Assembly (NCBI GenBank): GCA_015680685.1
Contig: MNCI01006048.1
Span: 220,452-284,451, forward strand
DNA from: Gnetum montanum
Lineage: Eukaryota; Streptophyta; Gnetopsida; Gnetales; Gnetaceae
DNA: 64,000 nucleotides
Direction: 5' to 3'
Below the pieces are notes generated by a model. That model saw nothing but the letters and a program-made list of their open reading frames with translations, was not told where the DNA came from and searched no databases. Position 1 is the first letter of the stretch. Each line of letters opens with the position of its first letter. Of the stretch, positions 1 to 9,559 are shown one piece after another. The position numbers were made by a program, and so were the translations under genes.

Positions 1-330
1 AAAATCAAAAATTTACTAAAGAATTAACAAACTACACCAGTCTGCAATGACGTTAAACTATGATCGTCCGAAATGACAATAAACTATGCAAGTCTGGAAT
101 GACATCAAACTATCGCATGTCCACAATGACATAAAACTAGCCACAGTCAGAAATGGCCAGTTTACATCAAAACTCGTAGTATCAAGTGACTTACCCCTTG
201 TTTATTGATGGCCCGAAATGGCTTTAAACTAGAATGATCATGTTGTAGTCCATCTTGACTTTAAACTGACATGCACATACGAATGGCCCAAAACGACCTT
301 AAACTAGAGCAAGTTTACTTTTGTTTGCCT
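1..330 (+). repeat. Short-repeat array 1 of element A (TTTAAACT-core units)
   Basis: About nine diverged units of 30-45 bp, each of the form AATGAC-n-TTAAACTA, with variants such as AAATGGC-TTTAAACTAG near 215-235. The same unit type recurs before RT (5520-5640) and after integrase (9255-9525). In element B the matching array lies between protease and the antisense gene, so this is probably array 1. It reads in the same orientation as pol. Confidence 0.75.
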
Positions 331-716
331 CAAGAGTTTAAATTCCCGATTTACATTCTATGATTATATCTTTGCAATACAAATTACGCTTTTCTTTGTG
401 TCTTCCTTTGGCACAGTTATCATTTGGATTACATTTGCACTTTATTGCATGCTTACACTTAAACAGCAAAACAAGTAAAAATATTTTTGCTTCATATCCC
501 TAGATTATTTCTTCTCAACATTCAGACAAAACAAAACAAAACAAAAACTTGAATATGAAAATAAAAATACATGTACATAAGTATTTAAATGGGTGATTAC
601 AAAAGTTAGCCAAAATTTATGCATATGTTCATATAACTCAACTCAAAACAATAGAAACAATTTCTATTTACAACCCGTAGAAACATAACTAATAACAACA
701 CGCCAGATTCAAGAAA
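331..716. other. Non-coding spacer 3' of the antisense gene
   Basis: AT-rich sequence between array 1 and the last exon of the antisense gene. I see no gene here. It would hold the 3' UTR and polyadenylation site of the minus-strand gene, but no site can be fixed. Confidence 0.5.
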
Positions 717-3700
717 CTAAACATCAGAAGGGGCTTTCTCCCCGAGCTCTCCTGCCTCCTGTGTTTCCCCTCCACTGGGGCCATCCTCCTGGCCGTTGTC
801 ATCGCTAGAATTCTGCAAAAGGAAAAGAAAATAATTAACTAATAGATCAAAAAGGAAGACAACATTTCCTACAAAAAAAAACAAATAAAAGTTACAAGTT
901 CAAACAACTTACTGAAGAGGATCCCCTTAGTCCGAACTCTAGCTGATGAAGGATTTCTTGTTCAGGGACACTTGCCCAGTTGGTTCCATCTAGGCCTAGA
1001 TCAATGTTGGCTAATGCCTTCCCTTTGTCCATAGCAGACCAAGTAGGATGTTTAAGAGGAAACTCACCAACAGAAACCTCCCCAGAAGCTGTAGTGATTA
1101 CTTGCCTAGGAGATTCCATCTCTACCACAGTGTGCCTAGCAAAGGTGTCAAATGAAGACTGTAGGCCTAAACCTTCTACGAACATTTCCAGTTGACACTT
1201 CTCTATAGATATCTCCTTTAATGATTTTTTATAATGGTGCTTATGATTCTTCTCATCTTGACCCCATTTTCGTACCTTAGAGTCAAAAGCTTTCCAATCC
1301 TGACATTTGAAATTCAACAGATCAATATGTGCCTTTCGCTCTGCTAGCTCCCGAATCGTAGTTATTGGGTGGTTCAATAGATTCTAATATCTAGTATAAC
1401 CAACCTCAGAGGTTTGCCAAGAATGATCACCTATCAACCTAGCAGAGGCGAACTCATAACGTGACTTAAGGTCATCTCATTTTGCTGATAGTTTGGTGAT
1501 CTCTTTCTCCCCTGCCTGAATCCACAACCATATCTTTTCGATGGAACGCGTACGGGTCCAAAGCGACTTGGCATTTTGCACAACACATTCTGCCACATCG
1601 TCGTAGATCTGCCTTGGCACTTGCTCAATTTCTGACGGTAGTTCAAGAAAACTATCAATACAAGTAGCCTTGGATGGATCCCACTTTAGTCCAGTCCCTG
1701 TCAATATAGCAAACATATACATTAAACATCAGACAGTAGAACAGATGCAAAAACAAAAAGACTCGGAAGTTTAAAACGTATATACCTATTTCAGGATAAG
1801 CTTGTTGGATGCGATCAACTACCTCACTAACAATACCATGGACAAAATCTATTTTACTTGGCATTTTTGTCTAAGTAAATGGTTCATGTATGGGAGATGA
1901 ACCAACTTCGGTGGTCGTTTCCATTGGAATCTTCATTGCAGGTATGTCTAAGCGAATGTTAGGAGTCATCCTGGTTTCAACATTTGCGTCTTGTAGTGCC
2001 AAAAATACAAAGTCCAAACTCTAAATAATGGAAATGAAATAATTCAAAATCCAAGTAAACATAATGATGAAAACATACCAAAATTCCTCTCCTCTCCCAG
2101 ATTCAGAGGGGTGCCAAGGTTTAACCTTCTAGCGAAGAAATCATCAAACATCTCGTTAGCTTTAGCTGTTTCACCAGCGTGATCTTTTTCCATGGTGACT
2201 TCTACTCCTTCTTTTGTTTCTTCCCTCAAAGGGATGAGAATTTCTATCTCATCATTACCCACCTCTTCCTCCCCATCTTGGCTGGTTGGGATTTCTTCCT
2301 CCTCCGGGATTGGTGCTAACCTCTCCTTTCTTACTTTAGGAGTTGGCTCTGAGGAAATTCGTGAGTTCAACATCATTTTTGCATAAATGATAAAATAAAA
2401 TAGGACAATGATGATAAAACATGGATAAATGAATGAATCATGCTTACTTACCTTGTGTAGATATTTTAAACCGTATGTGTTTCACCCTTGGTTCATCTAT
2501 AGTTGGAGCAACCTCTCTAGAACATTTAGGTCCTTGAGCTCTAGATTTCGACTTCCTGATTGTCTCCTTGATCACTTGATCGGCTCTCCTGGTGGTATAA
2601 GGCACACCATCCAGCTCTGGCCCTACGCTGTCACGCATGTGAATTGAATGACCAACGGATCCCCCCATTGTAATAGAGACTGATTCGTCAATCCCTTCAG
2701 GGGCATCTTGAGATTTGGTCACCTCAAAAAAATGGCGAATCCACGGGCGAGATATTTGACCATGATCCCTTAACACATATTCATTCCCCACGTGAACTAG
2801 TAGAAATTCAGCTAGCCAATGCAGGTAACTAGCAAAGAATGCAAAGGTAAAATGGTACTGTGCCTCAACGTTTGAACACAATCTTACTATCTCCCCATAG
2901 AAACCTGAAAGTAAAAACTAGGCCCAGTTGTAACGCACCCCAGTCTCTAGAATCGTATGCATGATATGCACAGATTCTACCCCAAAAGTCTTCACTTGAG
3001 ATAGGGATTTAGGAAATACTTGTGCTCTGAACAATGGATATAGCTCATTTACTTTGGTTACTTTTGATTTTCCTTGCATAGGAAAACCGTTAGCACCTTT
3101 AGGTATACCTAGCCATTCCTCCATCTTTCAAACCACATGGACCTCTTTTTGCACTCTATCCAAAGCCACTCCAGCCCCATCCGCTGGCATACCAAAAAGG
3201 TCTAAAAAGAACTTTGCTGACAGATGGAAAATCACTCTAATTCCCTTGACACGAGTGTTGTAGTAAGTAATAGCCTCGTTGAATGAATCAACGATTGCAA
3301 TCATCTCGGTCACGGGAACATTAGGACTCAAAGCGGTAAACAGCTCCATGAGGGCAGCATCGCTCAAGCAACCGATAATGTGTGGTGATGCCTCATCATG
3401 CAACCATCATTGTGCATCATTCATATCTCCAAACTTCATGGACAAAGTACCCTCAGTCTACCCAGTTTCTATGGTGACTCCATCAAGAGTGATATCCATT
3501 GCACGCGCAAGATAAAACCATAGAGTTAATACAACCAATGCAATAGCAAAACGACGAACGCAAAGAGTTAAAAAACTATTACTCACTGTTAAATAATGGA
3601 TTAAGATCATTAGAAGTTAAATTAGCATCACGCGGGAAAACTAGCCCATTACGGGACCAATCCCCATGTAGCCACCCTCGAGCCTCACATTGTGCAAAAC

Positions 3701-3927
3701 CCATAGAGTACCGTTTGTGAAAATGGACAATTTTGCCCTTAGTTTGCACTAAAATGGCATCACAGAGAGTGGGACCTACCATGAAAGCCTCTAAGGCAGT
3801 ATGAGCAAAAGAAAGTCCATCATTACCTATGCATACTCCTTCCTTTTGAGGCCTACAAAGGAACGATGGTCAAAACATGAACAACCACTAGGCATTAAAG
3901 CAAAAATGGTAAATTAAACAATCTTAC

Positions 3928-4377
3928 CTTTCTACCCTATACACTGTTCCAAGGGGATTCTGGAATAAGGTATGCACATGAGATGCTAAGAATAAAGTGC
4001 TATTGACATTGTGAGGGATACACAATAATAAGTCTCATACACACGTCAATGGATGGATGGATTTGTGCCCTCCAGAGACACCATCTCCTACCATGGATAA
4101 TCCTTCATCAACATCAACCACGAAAGCCACTATACCATTTGATGATCCTAGTAACATGGTCTCAAGGACACTCCATGCTGATTGTTCACTTAGGTGAGAC
4201 CATATCACCACACTGAATCTTTCTAAGATGAAGGCAAGGAATTCGCTGACACCCATTCTAAACCATACCTCATTTCGATCAATAGTCATATCAGGTACCG
4301 GTTCATCACAATCAATAGGCCCGAACCATGCCAGAACACCAACAATTTCCACCACAAGAAGGAAAGGTTTGTGACAT
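3928..4377 (-). pseudogene. Gene X copy A exon 2: FCP1-like HAD domain without catalytic aspartates
   Basis: Exon of 450 bp between a CAG acceptor and a GTAAGA donor. The order of motifs follows the FCP1/NLI-interacting (HAD) phosphatase fold: a first strand reading LLVVEIVGVL (4360-4330), then EFLAFILERFSVVIWS (about 4245-4195), then TLFQNPLGTVY before the exon end. In active FCP1 relatives the first motif is DxDx(T/V). Here it is E-I-V, so the nucleophile and the acid/base aspartate are both gone. The paired aspartates before the last motif are also missing. A catalytically dead, binding-type role is inferred. The domain call rests on pattern recognition only. Confidence 0.65.
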
Positions 4378-4454
4378 CTGCACATGTTCAAGGGCCAGAA
4401 TTGGTAAGCTATGGAAAATAATATAGGTTTCTTATTGGGGCCAACACTTAAAAA

Positions 4455-4665
4455 TGTTTTTTTCAGGTCTCACGCTTGATGTGCAAACCCTATACGCTCA
4501 GCGTGCAGGCCCTTCACACTGAGGATGCAACATAAAGACCTTGCACGCTCGGCATGTAGACCCTGTACGCTCAGCCTGCAGGCCCTTTCACTCTAAAGAC
4601 GCAGCGTACAGACCCTTCACACTGAACATGCAGCGTGCAGACCCTGCACGCTGGACATTCTACCC
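4455..4665. repeat. CACGCT/AGCGTG palindromic words in intron 1 of gene X copy A
   Basis: Six or more copies of words such as ACGCTCAGCGTGCAGGCCC, alternating with CTTCACACTGA-type spacers, lie inside intron 1 (4775-4378). The same word marks the A LTR region (10865-11490) and the minus-strand upstream region of this gene (4920-5270). The two half-words are reverse complements, so each copy can act as a dyad. Confidence 0.75.
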
Positions 4666-4906
4666 CCTCTTACACATTAACAAATCCCATGTTCCGAGAA
4701 TGAAAGGAAAACTAAACGAAAATGGACAAAAATAGCAAAAAAAAATGCAAATCTGGACAGGGAATTAGGGCCTACCAGCGTATTAATCGAAACCACGATG
4801 CCACCATAGGTTTGGGGAGGCATCGGAGCATCGCCTCACTCTCCTCAGCAAAGGTCAATTTTAGCTCTTTCCTCCCCAAGTCTCGCACCTGCTTCCCCTT
4901 GCCCAT

Positions 4907-5519
4907 GCCTTCACGCTATGTTTGGTCAAGGTTCATGCTGCAGTGTGCAGGCTCTTCACACTGTGGTTTGGCCAAGGTTCACACTGCAGCATGTAGACTC
5001 TTCATGCTTGAGTTTCCATCCCTATGCATGCTAAGAGATTCTCCGGAGCATAGCTTCACACCGAAACTCGTTCACCCGAATCTTCGTGCTCCAATCGGTG
5101 CCACCCTTGCTACCTCTGTCCACATCGTGTCTGCACCTTCCTCTGCCCATTTTACCCAATCCCCACGCTCTGGTTCATGCTTGGGTTCACGCTGGGGTTC
5201 ACGCTTGGGTTCATGCTGGGGTTCACACTAGGGTTCATGCTTGGGTTCACGCTAAGAAGTTCACGCTTTCCCTGGTTCGATCTTGGTGTTTATGCCATCA
5301 TTTGTTTCAATTTAAATGCACCCCCACGTTGTCCACGTCACCCCACCCTCTAGGAAATTGGGATTTTAAGCATTTACTTCAAATAAAAATGATTAATTAA
5401 ACATAAACAAACTTAGAGTAGATAGAGGGGTATGTAAACGTACATTAAACACCTTGATACATACTCTTCGTCTCATAGTTGCACACTTAACAAGTGTTAC
5501 AAATTGTATAATCAACTAG
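4907..5519 (-). promoter_or_regulatory. Upstream region of gene X copy A
   Basis: Located 5' of the minus-strand start codon at 4906. It contains more TTCACGCT/TTCATGCT words and the minisatellite at 5165-5270. Unlike copy B, no clear TATA box is visible. The region from 5280 to 5519 is AT-rich with nothing else recognisable. The promoter assignment rests only on position and on comparison with copy B. Confidence 0.35.
5165..5270 (+). repeat. GGGTTCACGCT minisatellite
   Basis: About nine head-to-tail units of 11-13 bp, of the form GGGTTCAYGCT(T/G), lie next to the element-specific CACGCT words. They look like a local amplification of one half of the palindromic word. Confidence 0.85.
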
Positions 5520-5640
5520 AAACCTTAAACTACCGCGAATGGCCTGGTAAGGCCTAAAACTACTACGAATGGCCTGGTAAGGCCTTCAACTGCAGCGAAT
5601 GGCCCGGTAAGGCCTTAAATCGCCGTGCGGCCAAGTGAGA
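5520..5640 (+). repeat. Short-repeat array 2 of element A, upstream of RT
   Basis: Three to four units of about 36 bp, reading CGAATGGCCTGGTAAGGCC followed by TAAAACTACTA. The GGCC-containing variant matches the reverse complement of arrays in C (22035-22175) and B (38300-38510). Orientation agrees with pol. Confidence 0.8.
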
Positions 5641-6199
5641 CAATGAACCAACTTTAGCATACTTCAACCACACTTAAGTATTTGAATTAGCATCATAAAA
5701 CAACTAGCAAACCCCCTTTTGATAACGTTGCTTCCTATGACTTGGCAGGGGCAAGCATGGATAGTAAGCAACTATTCGCACCATCATTCATCGATGGACC
5801 ATACGGACCCATCCAACGGGAGATGAACAACATGTCCATTGATTTAGACACATTGACTTACAAAAACTCCATGGCATCGATAGAGCAAACTATAGAATGC
5901 TTTTAGAACATGACGAAATCGTTGGATATTGAAGCCAATAACATCATCGAGGACCCATTAACTAAAACCCCCATCACTATGCTAAATAACGAGGTCAAGA
6001 CACTAAAACTAAGTACTTTACTAGACCCACGACTCTCCAATGACATACCAATAGTGCTAAAAGGTAACATCAAAGCATTCGCTTGGTCTTATATTGACAT
6101 GCTTGGGCTTGACCCTTGAATAGTCCAGCATAACATCATACTTGACCCGAAGTTAAGACCAGTGAAACAAAAAGCACATAAGCTAAACCTGAGGTAGCA

Positions 6200-7012
6200 T
6201 TGGTAGTTCCCAATGAGATCACCAAGCTTTATCAAGCTGGTTTCATTCAGGCTATTGACTATGTTGACTGGGTATCCAACATGGTCATTTTCCCAAAGAA
6301 AAATGGGAGCATTTGCCTATGCATTGACTTCCGAGACCTCAACTTAGCTACCATAAAAGATGACTTTCCTATACCTAGTATTGATCAACTGGTTGACTCA
6401 ACTGCTAGGCATGCACTGTTATCTTTTATGGATGGCTTCTTTGGATATAATCAGATCCTACTTAACCTTGAACATCAACTCAGGACAACCTTCATGACAC
6501 CATGGGGAACATTTTGTTACATGATGATGCCCTTTGGCTTAAAGAATGCTAGTGCTATGTATCAACGAGTAATGACCTTCATCATTAGTAATTACCTCCT
6601 TAACTTGCTCAATGATTATGTAGATGATATAGCAATTAAATCAAAGACACAAGAAAAGCATATACAAGAGCTAGAGTTGGTACTTAAGCATTGTTTAAAA
6701 TATGAGCTGAGATTGAACCCAAAAAAATGTGTCTTTGGGGTCAAATCAGGCAAGATGCTTGGGTTCATAATTTCAGAAGTAGGAATTCGAGTAGACCCTG
6801 ATAAGGTGAAGGCTATCACAAACTTGCAACTACCAAGAAACCTTACTAAACTTCGAGGCCTCCAAGGTAGATTACAGTTCATTAGGTGCTTCATTGAAAA
6901 ATTGACTGATAAATTGAAACCCATGAATCACTTGTTACGCAAGAGTGTACACTTTCAATGGACCCCACAATGTCAAGAAGCTTTTGACAATATCAAAACA
7001 ACATTGACTTAA
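6200..7012 (+). pseudogene. pol: Reverse transcriptase domain, element A
   Basis: Best-preserved block of the element, 270 codons without a stop. Motifs seen in order: FPKKNGSICLCIDFRDLN, then FMDGFFGYNQI (catalytic D in FMDG), then MMPFGLKNASAMYQ, then YVDDIAIKSK with the catalytic DD, then LNPKKCVFGVKSGKMLGF. This is the standard Ty3/gypsy RT series and would synthesise cDNA inside the virus-like particle. The connection and RNase H follow directly. It reads in frame with the RNase H block only after a stop at 7010. Confidence 0.92.
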
Positions 7013-7440
7013 TTACCGATAGTTTATCCACCTCAGAGCAATAAACCGTTCTACATATACCTTGCCACAATGGATTCATCAATTGTGTCTATACTTTGCC
7101 AAAAATGGGATGATGGGACTAAGGTTCTTGTTTACTATTTGAGCCATGAATTAGTAGCCCATGAGTAGTGTTACAATGATGTGGAGAGATCATGCCTTTC
7201 CCTTATCTTCTCTTTAAGGAAGTGGCGACATTATCTTTTCTGTAACCAAGTAAATATCATCTGTAAGGACAATGTACTCAAGGTTATCACAAACAGCATG
7301 TACAAATCAAGCAAGATAGCTCGCTGGAAGGCAATGATTGCTAAGTTTGACTTGCATTACATAGCCCAATCAACCATCAAAGGTCAAGCTATAGTCAATC
7401 AGATGACTGCATCATCGATACAAGATCAAGCAATGATTAA
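7013..7440 (+). pseudogene. pol: Ty3-type RNase H domain, element A
   Basis: Continues from RT with PFYIYLATMDSSIVSIL, VYYLSHELVAHE (followed by a TAG in place of a sense codon), then SLRKWRHYLFCNQVNI and IARWKAMIAKFDL. These are the usual RNase H landmarks of plant gypsy elements. It would degrade template RNA during cDNA synthesis. At least one in-frame stop is present. Confidence 0.85.
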
Positions 7441-7494
7441 TCTAGAATTCCCAGACAAAAACGTAAGCATAATTGACATAGTGCCCGATGACTA

Positions 7495-7870
7495 TGATGC
7501 GATATTAAACTTCGATGGAGCATCCACCTCCCGAGGTGGAAGTGCTATTGCTGTTATCACATATCCCTCTCAGGAAATCCAACCCTTTGCTTACCGATTT
7601 AACTTTCCTTACACTAATAACATAGCAGAATACGAAGGTCTCCCCAGAGGCCTTATGGTAGCACAAGCTTTGAACATCACACATCTCGTAGTTAGAGGCA
7701 ACTCACAATTAATCATAAACTAAGTCAAAGATGTTTATGCATGCAAAGCATCTCATCTGAAACCCTACTTTGACTTGACAAAACACTTTCTGAAACAATT
7801 TGTAAATGTAGAACTGCAATATGTGCCTAGAAATGATAATACCATTGCAGACGCATTAGCCACTTTAGCT
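7495..7870 (+). pseudogene. pol: Archaeal-type (second) RNase H, element A
   Basis: Second RNase H: LNFDGASTSRGG (first Asp), TNNIAEYEGL (Glu), VVRGNSQLIIN and RNDNTIADALATLAL (last Asp). The third site is normally GDSQL but reads GNSQL here, so one catalytic Asp is lost. An in-frame TAA follows at 7721. This domain is characteristic of the Tat lineage, where it is thought to assist or replace the ordinary RNase H. Confidence 0.85.
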
Positions 7871-8049
7871 TTGAACATCTCACCAAACACATTTCATGCA
7901 TTACTCGATTCCATCATGAGCTGCAACAGGCCCATAACTGAGGCCCCAGATGAACTTCCCATAGCATCCGCTAGCACGACACATGTCGTAGAGTGGTACG
8001 ATGACATCAAAGAATACCTTTTTCATGGTGAACCACCTCAACATCTAAT

Positions 8050-9232
8050 GAATGCATAGAAGGACGCGGTGCGAAAACGCTCTCAGAAGTATACACTAGT
8101 AGGGGATATGTTATGTCATAGATCCTATGAAGGTATTTTACTAGTATGCATTAATAGCACCGATGGCCAAATCATTGTGGATCAAGTTCATGAGGGGCTC
8201 TGCGGAGGGCACATAGTGCCCAAAGCAATGGCAACCAAAATAAGATGCTTGGGATACTATTGGTCACATATGGAATACGACTATGTATCCAAAATCAGAA
8301 CATGCAATATGTGTCAAAATCATGGTAATCTTATACATGTTCTACCCAATGAGTTGCATACTACTCAAATCACATGGCCTTTCCAGAAGTAGGGGTTAAA
8401 CATCATTGGACCAATAACTCCCCCATCTTCAATAGGACATAGCTTCATCATAACTGTAACTGAATACTTTACAAAATGGGTAGAAGCTATTCCTCTTAGG
8501 AAGACCACATCAAAAAAAGTATGCAACTTTATCCTCGAAAACATTGTGACTCATTTTGGCATCTCGATGACTATCATCACTGACAACAGACCACAATTTA
8601 GCAGTGTCGAAACAAAAACGTTCTGTGAAAGCTTAGGTATTAAACACTCATTTTCATCACCTTACTATTCTCAAAGAAATGGACAAGTAGAAGCCACAAA
8701 TAAAACTGTCATCATGGTGCTCAAGAAAATGCTTCAATAGAGAAAACGAAGATGGCACGAGCAGCTAGTCTATGCGCTATGGGCATATAGAACAATGCAT
8801 AGGACATCCACAGGTAAAACACTCTATAGTCTTGTTTATGGTTCAGAAGCTATTTTACCTCTTGAGTTGCAGGTACCATCCTTAAGGATCAAACTATCCA
8901 GACTCCTCGACGAAAGTTAGAACAATGAGTTGCACATTGTTGACCTCGATTCAGTGGAAGAAGAATACACACGAACACTTGATCAAATCGAGTGGTACCA
9001 AAAGCAACGATGACGACGCCATCAACATGACATCCATAAGCACTCAATCAAAGAAGGGGACCTTCTACTTAAGGTGGTTCGTGAACAAATGGATAAGTTC
9101 TCAGCCAACTAGGAATGGCCTTACTTGGTCACCAAATCATACAGTAACGAAGTGTTCAAACTAGCAGACATGGACGGAAACAAATTGGCCAATCCCACAA
9201 ATCACGTGTACCTGAAACCATTCCACGTCTGA
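8050..9232 (+). pseudogene. pol: Integrase of element A (HHCC, core and C-terminal region)
   Basis: HHCC zinc-binding part: VHEGLCGGH, then CNMCQNHG (8160-8330). Core: LNIIGPI (first Asp replaced by Asn), ITDNRPQFSS (second Asp kept, the usual Gly is Arg) and GQVEATNK (catalytic Glu kept). The C-terminal part ends VYLKPFHV before the TGA at 9230. Several stops interrupt it. It would insert cDNA into the genome. With the first Asp lost it is inactive as read. Confidence 0.85.
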
Positions 9233-9254
9233 TGATCATAATGTACGTATTTGT

Positions 9255-9525
9255 CCTGGCATCATGACGATAAATTGATACCGCAGATACATCTTGGAGT
9301 CATGACAGTAAACCGACACCATAGAGCTTTGTTCGACATGACACTAAACTATCACGCTCATTCACCACAGTTTACTAAGACTATAAAATAGCTTGCCTCT
9401 GCATAGTCCTCCACAACTATAAACTAGCATCGTACAGCCTGCTACAACGATAAACTAGCAACATCCAACAGGTTATGATGCAAAAATAACCCACGACAGT
9501 CTGCTAAGACTATAAATTAGCAAGA
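9255..9525 (+). repeat. Short-repeat array 3 of element A, after integrase
   Basis: Seven to eight units of 30-40 bp of the form CATGACGATAAATTGATACC or ACAACTATAAACTAGCA, starting about 20 bp after the pol stop codon. Same unit family as arrays 1 and 2. Elements E and B carry an array at exactly this place. Confidence 0.85.
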
Positions 9526-9559
9526 TCATCTCTGGCACATTCACATGCTTCTGGAATTC

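Larger units (their letters stand above)
717..4906 (-). pseudogene. Antisense 8-exon gene of element A (gene X, copy A), decayed
   Basis: Unnamed gene opposite to pol. Exons on the minus strand: 4906-4776, 4377-3928, 3852-3587, about 3500-2452, 2348-2079, 1989-1786, 1697-913 and 812-717, about 1,080 codons. Donors at 2451 and 912 are perfect GTAAGT, and intron phases join correctly. Exon 1 is basic (start MGKGKQV). Exon 2 is FCP1-like HAD. Exon 4 has a central domain (FFLDLFGMPADG). Exon 5 is acidic, exon 7 is coiled-coil-like, and exon 8 is a 96-bp acidic tail ending SDV. In-frame stops include one near 3126 and one at the exon 1-2 junction, where TGG became TGA. The homologue in element B has the same exon plan. 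Function unknown. Confidence 0.8.
5746..9232 (+). pseudogene. pol: pol of element A (RT, RNase H, archaeal-type RNase H, integrase), decayed
   Basis: Polyprotein remnant starting after an acceptor-like GGCAG|G at 5746 and ending with a TGA at 9230-9232. Order: linker (5751-6180), RT (6200-7010), RNase H (7013-7400), archaeal-type RNase H (7495-7870), zinc-binding HHCC (8069-8330), integrase core (8393-8760) and C-terminal region. There is a frameshift between 6119 and 6200, and in-frame stops occur near 7010, 7166, 7720, 8058, 8390 and 8740. The upstream linker aligns with that of element B. The archaeal RNase H places it in the Tat clade. Confidence 0.85.
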
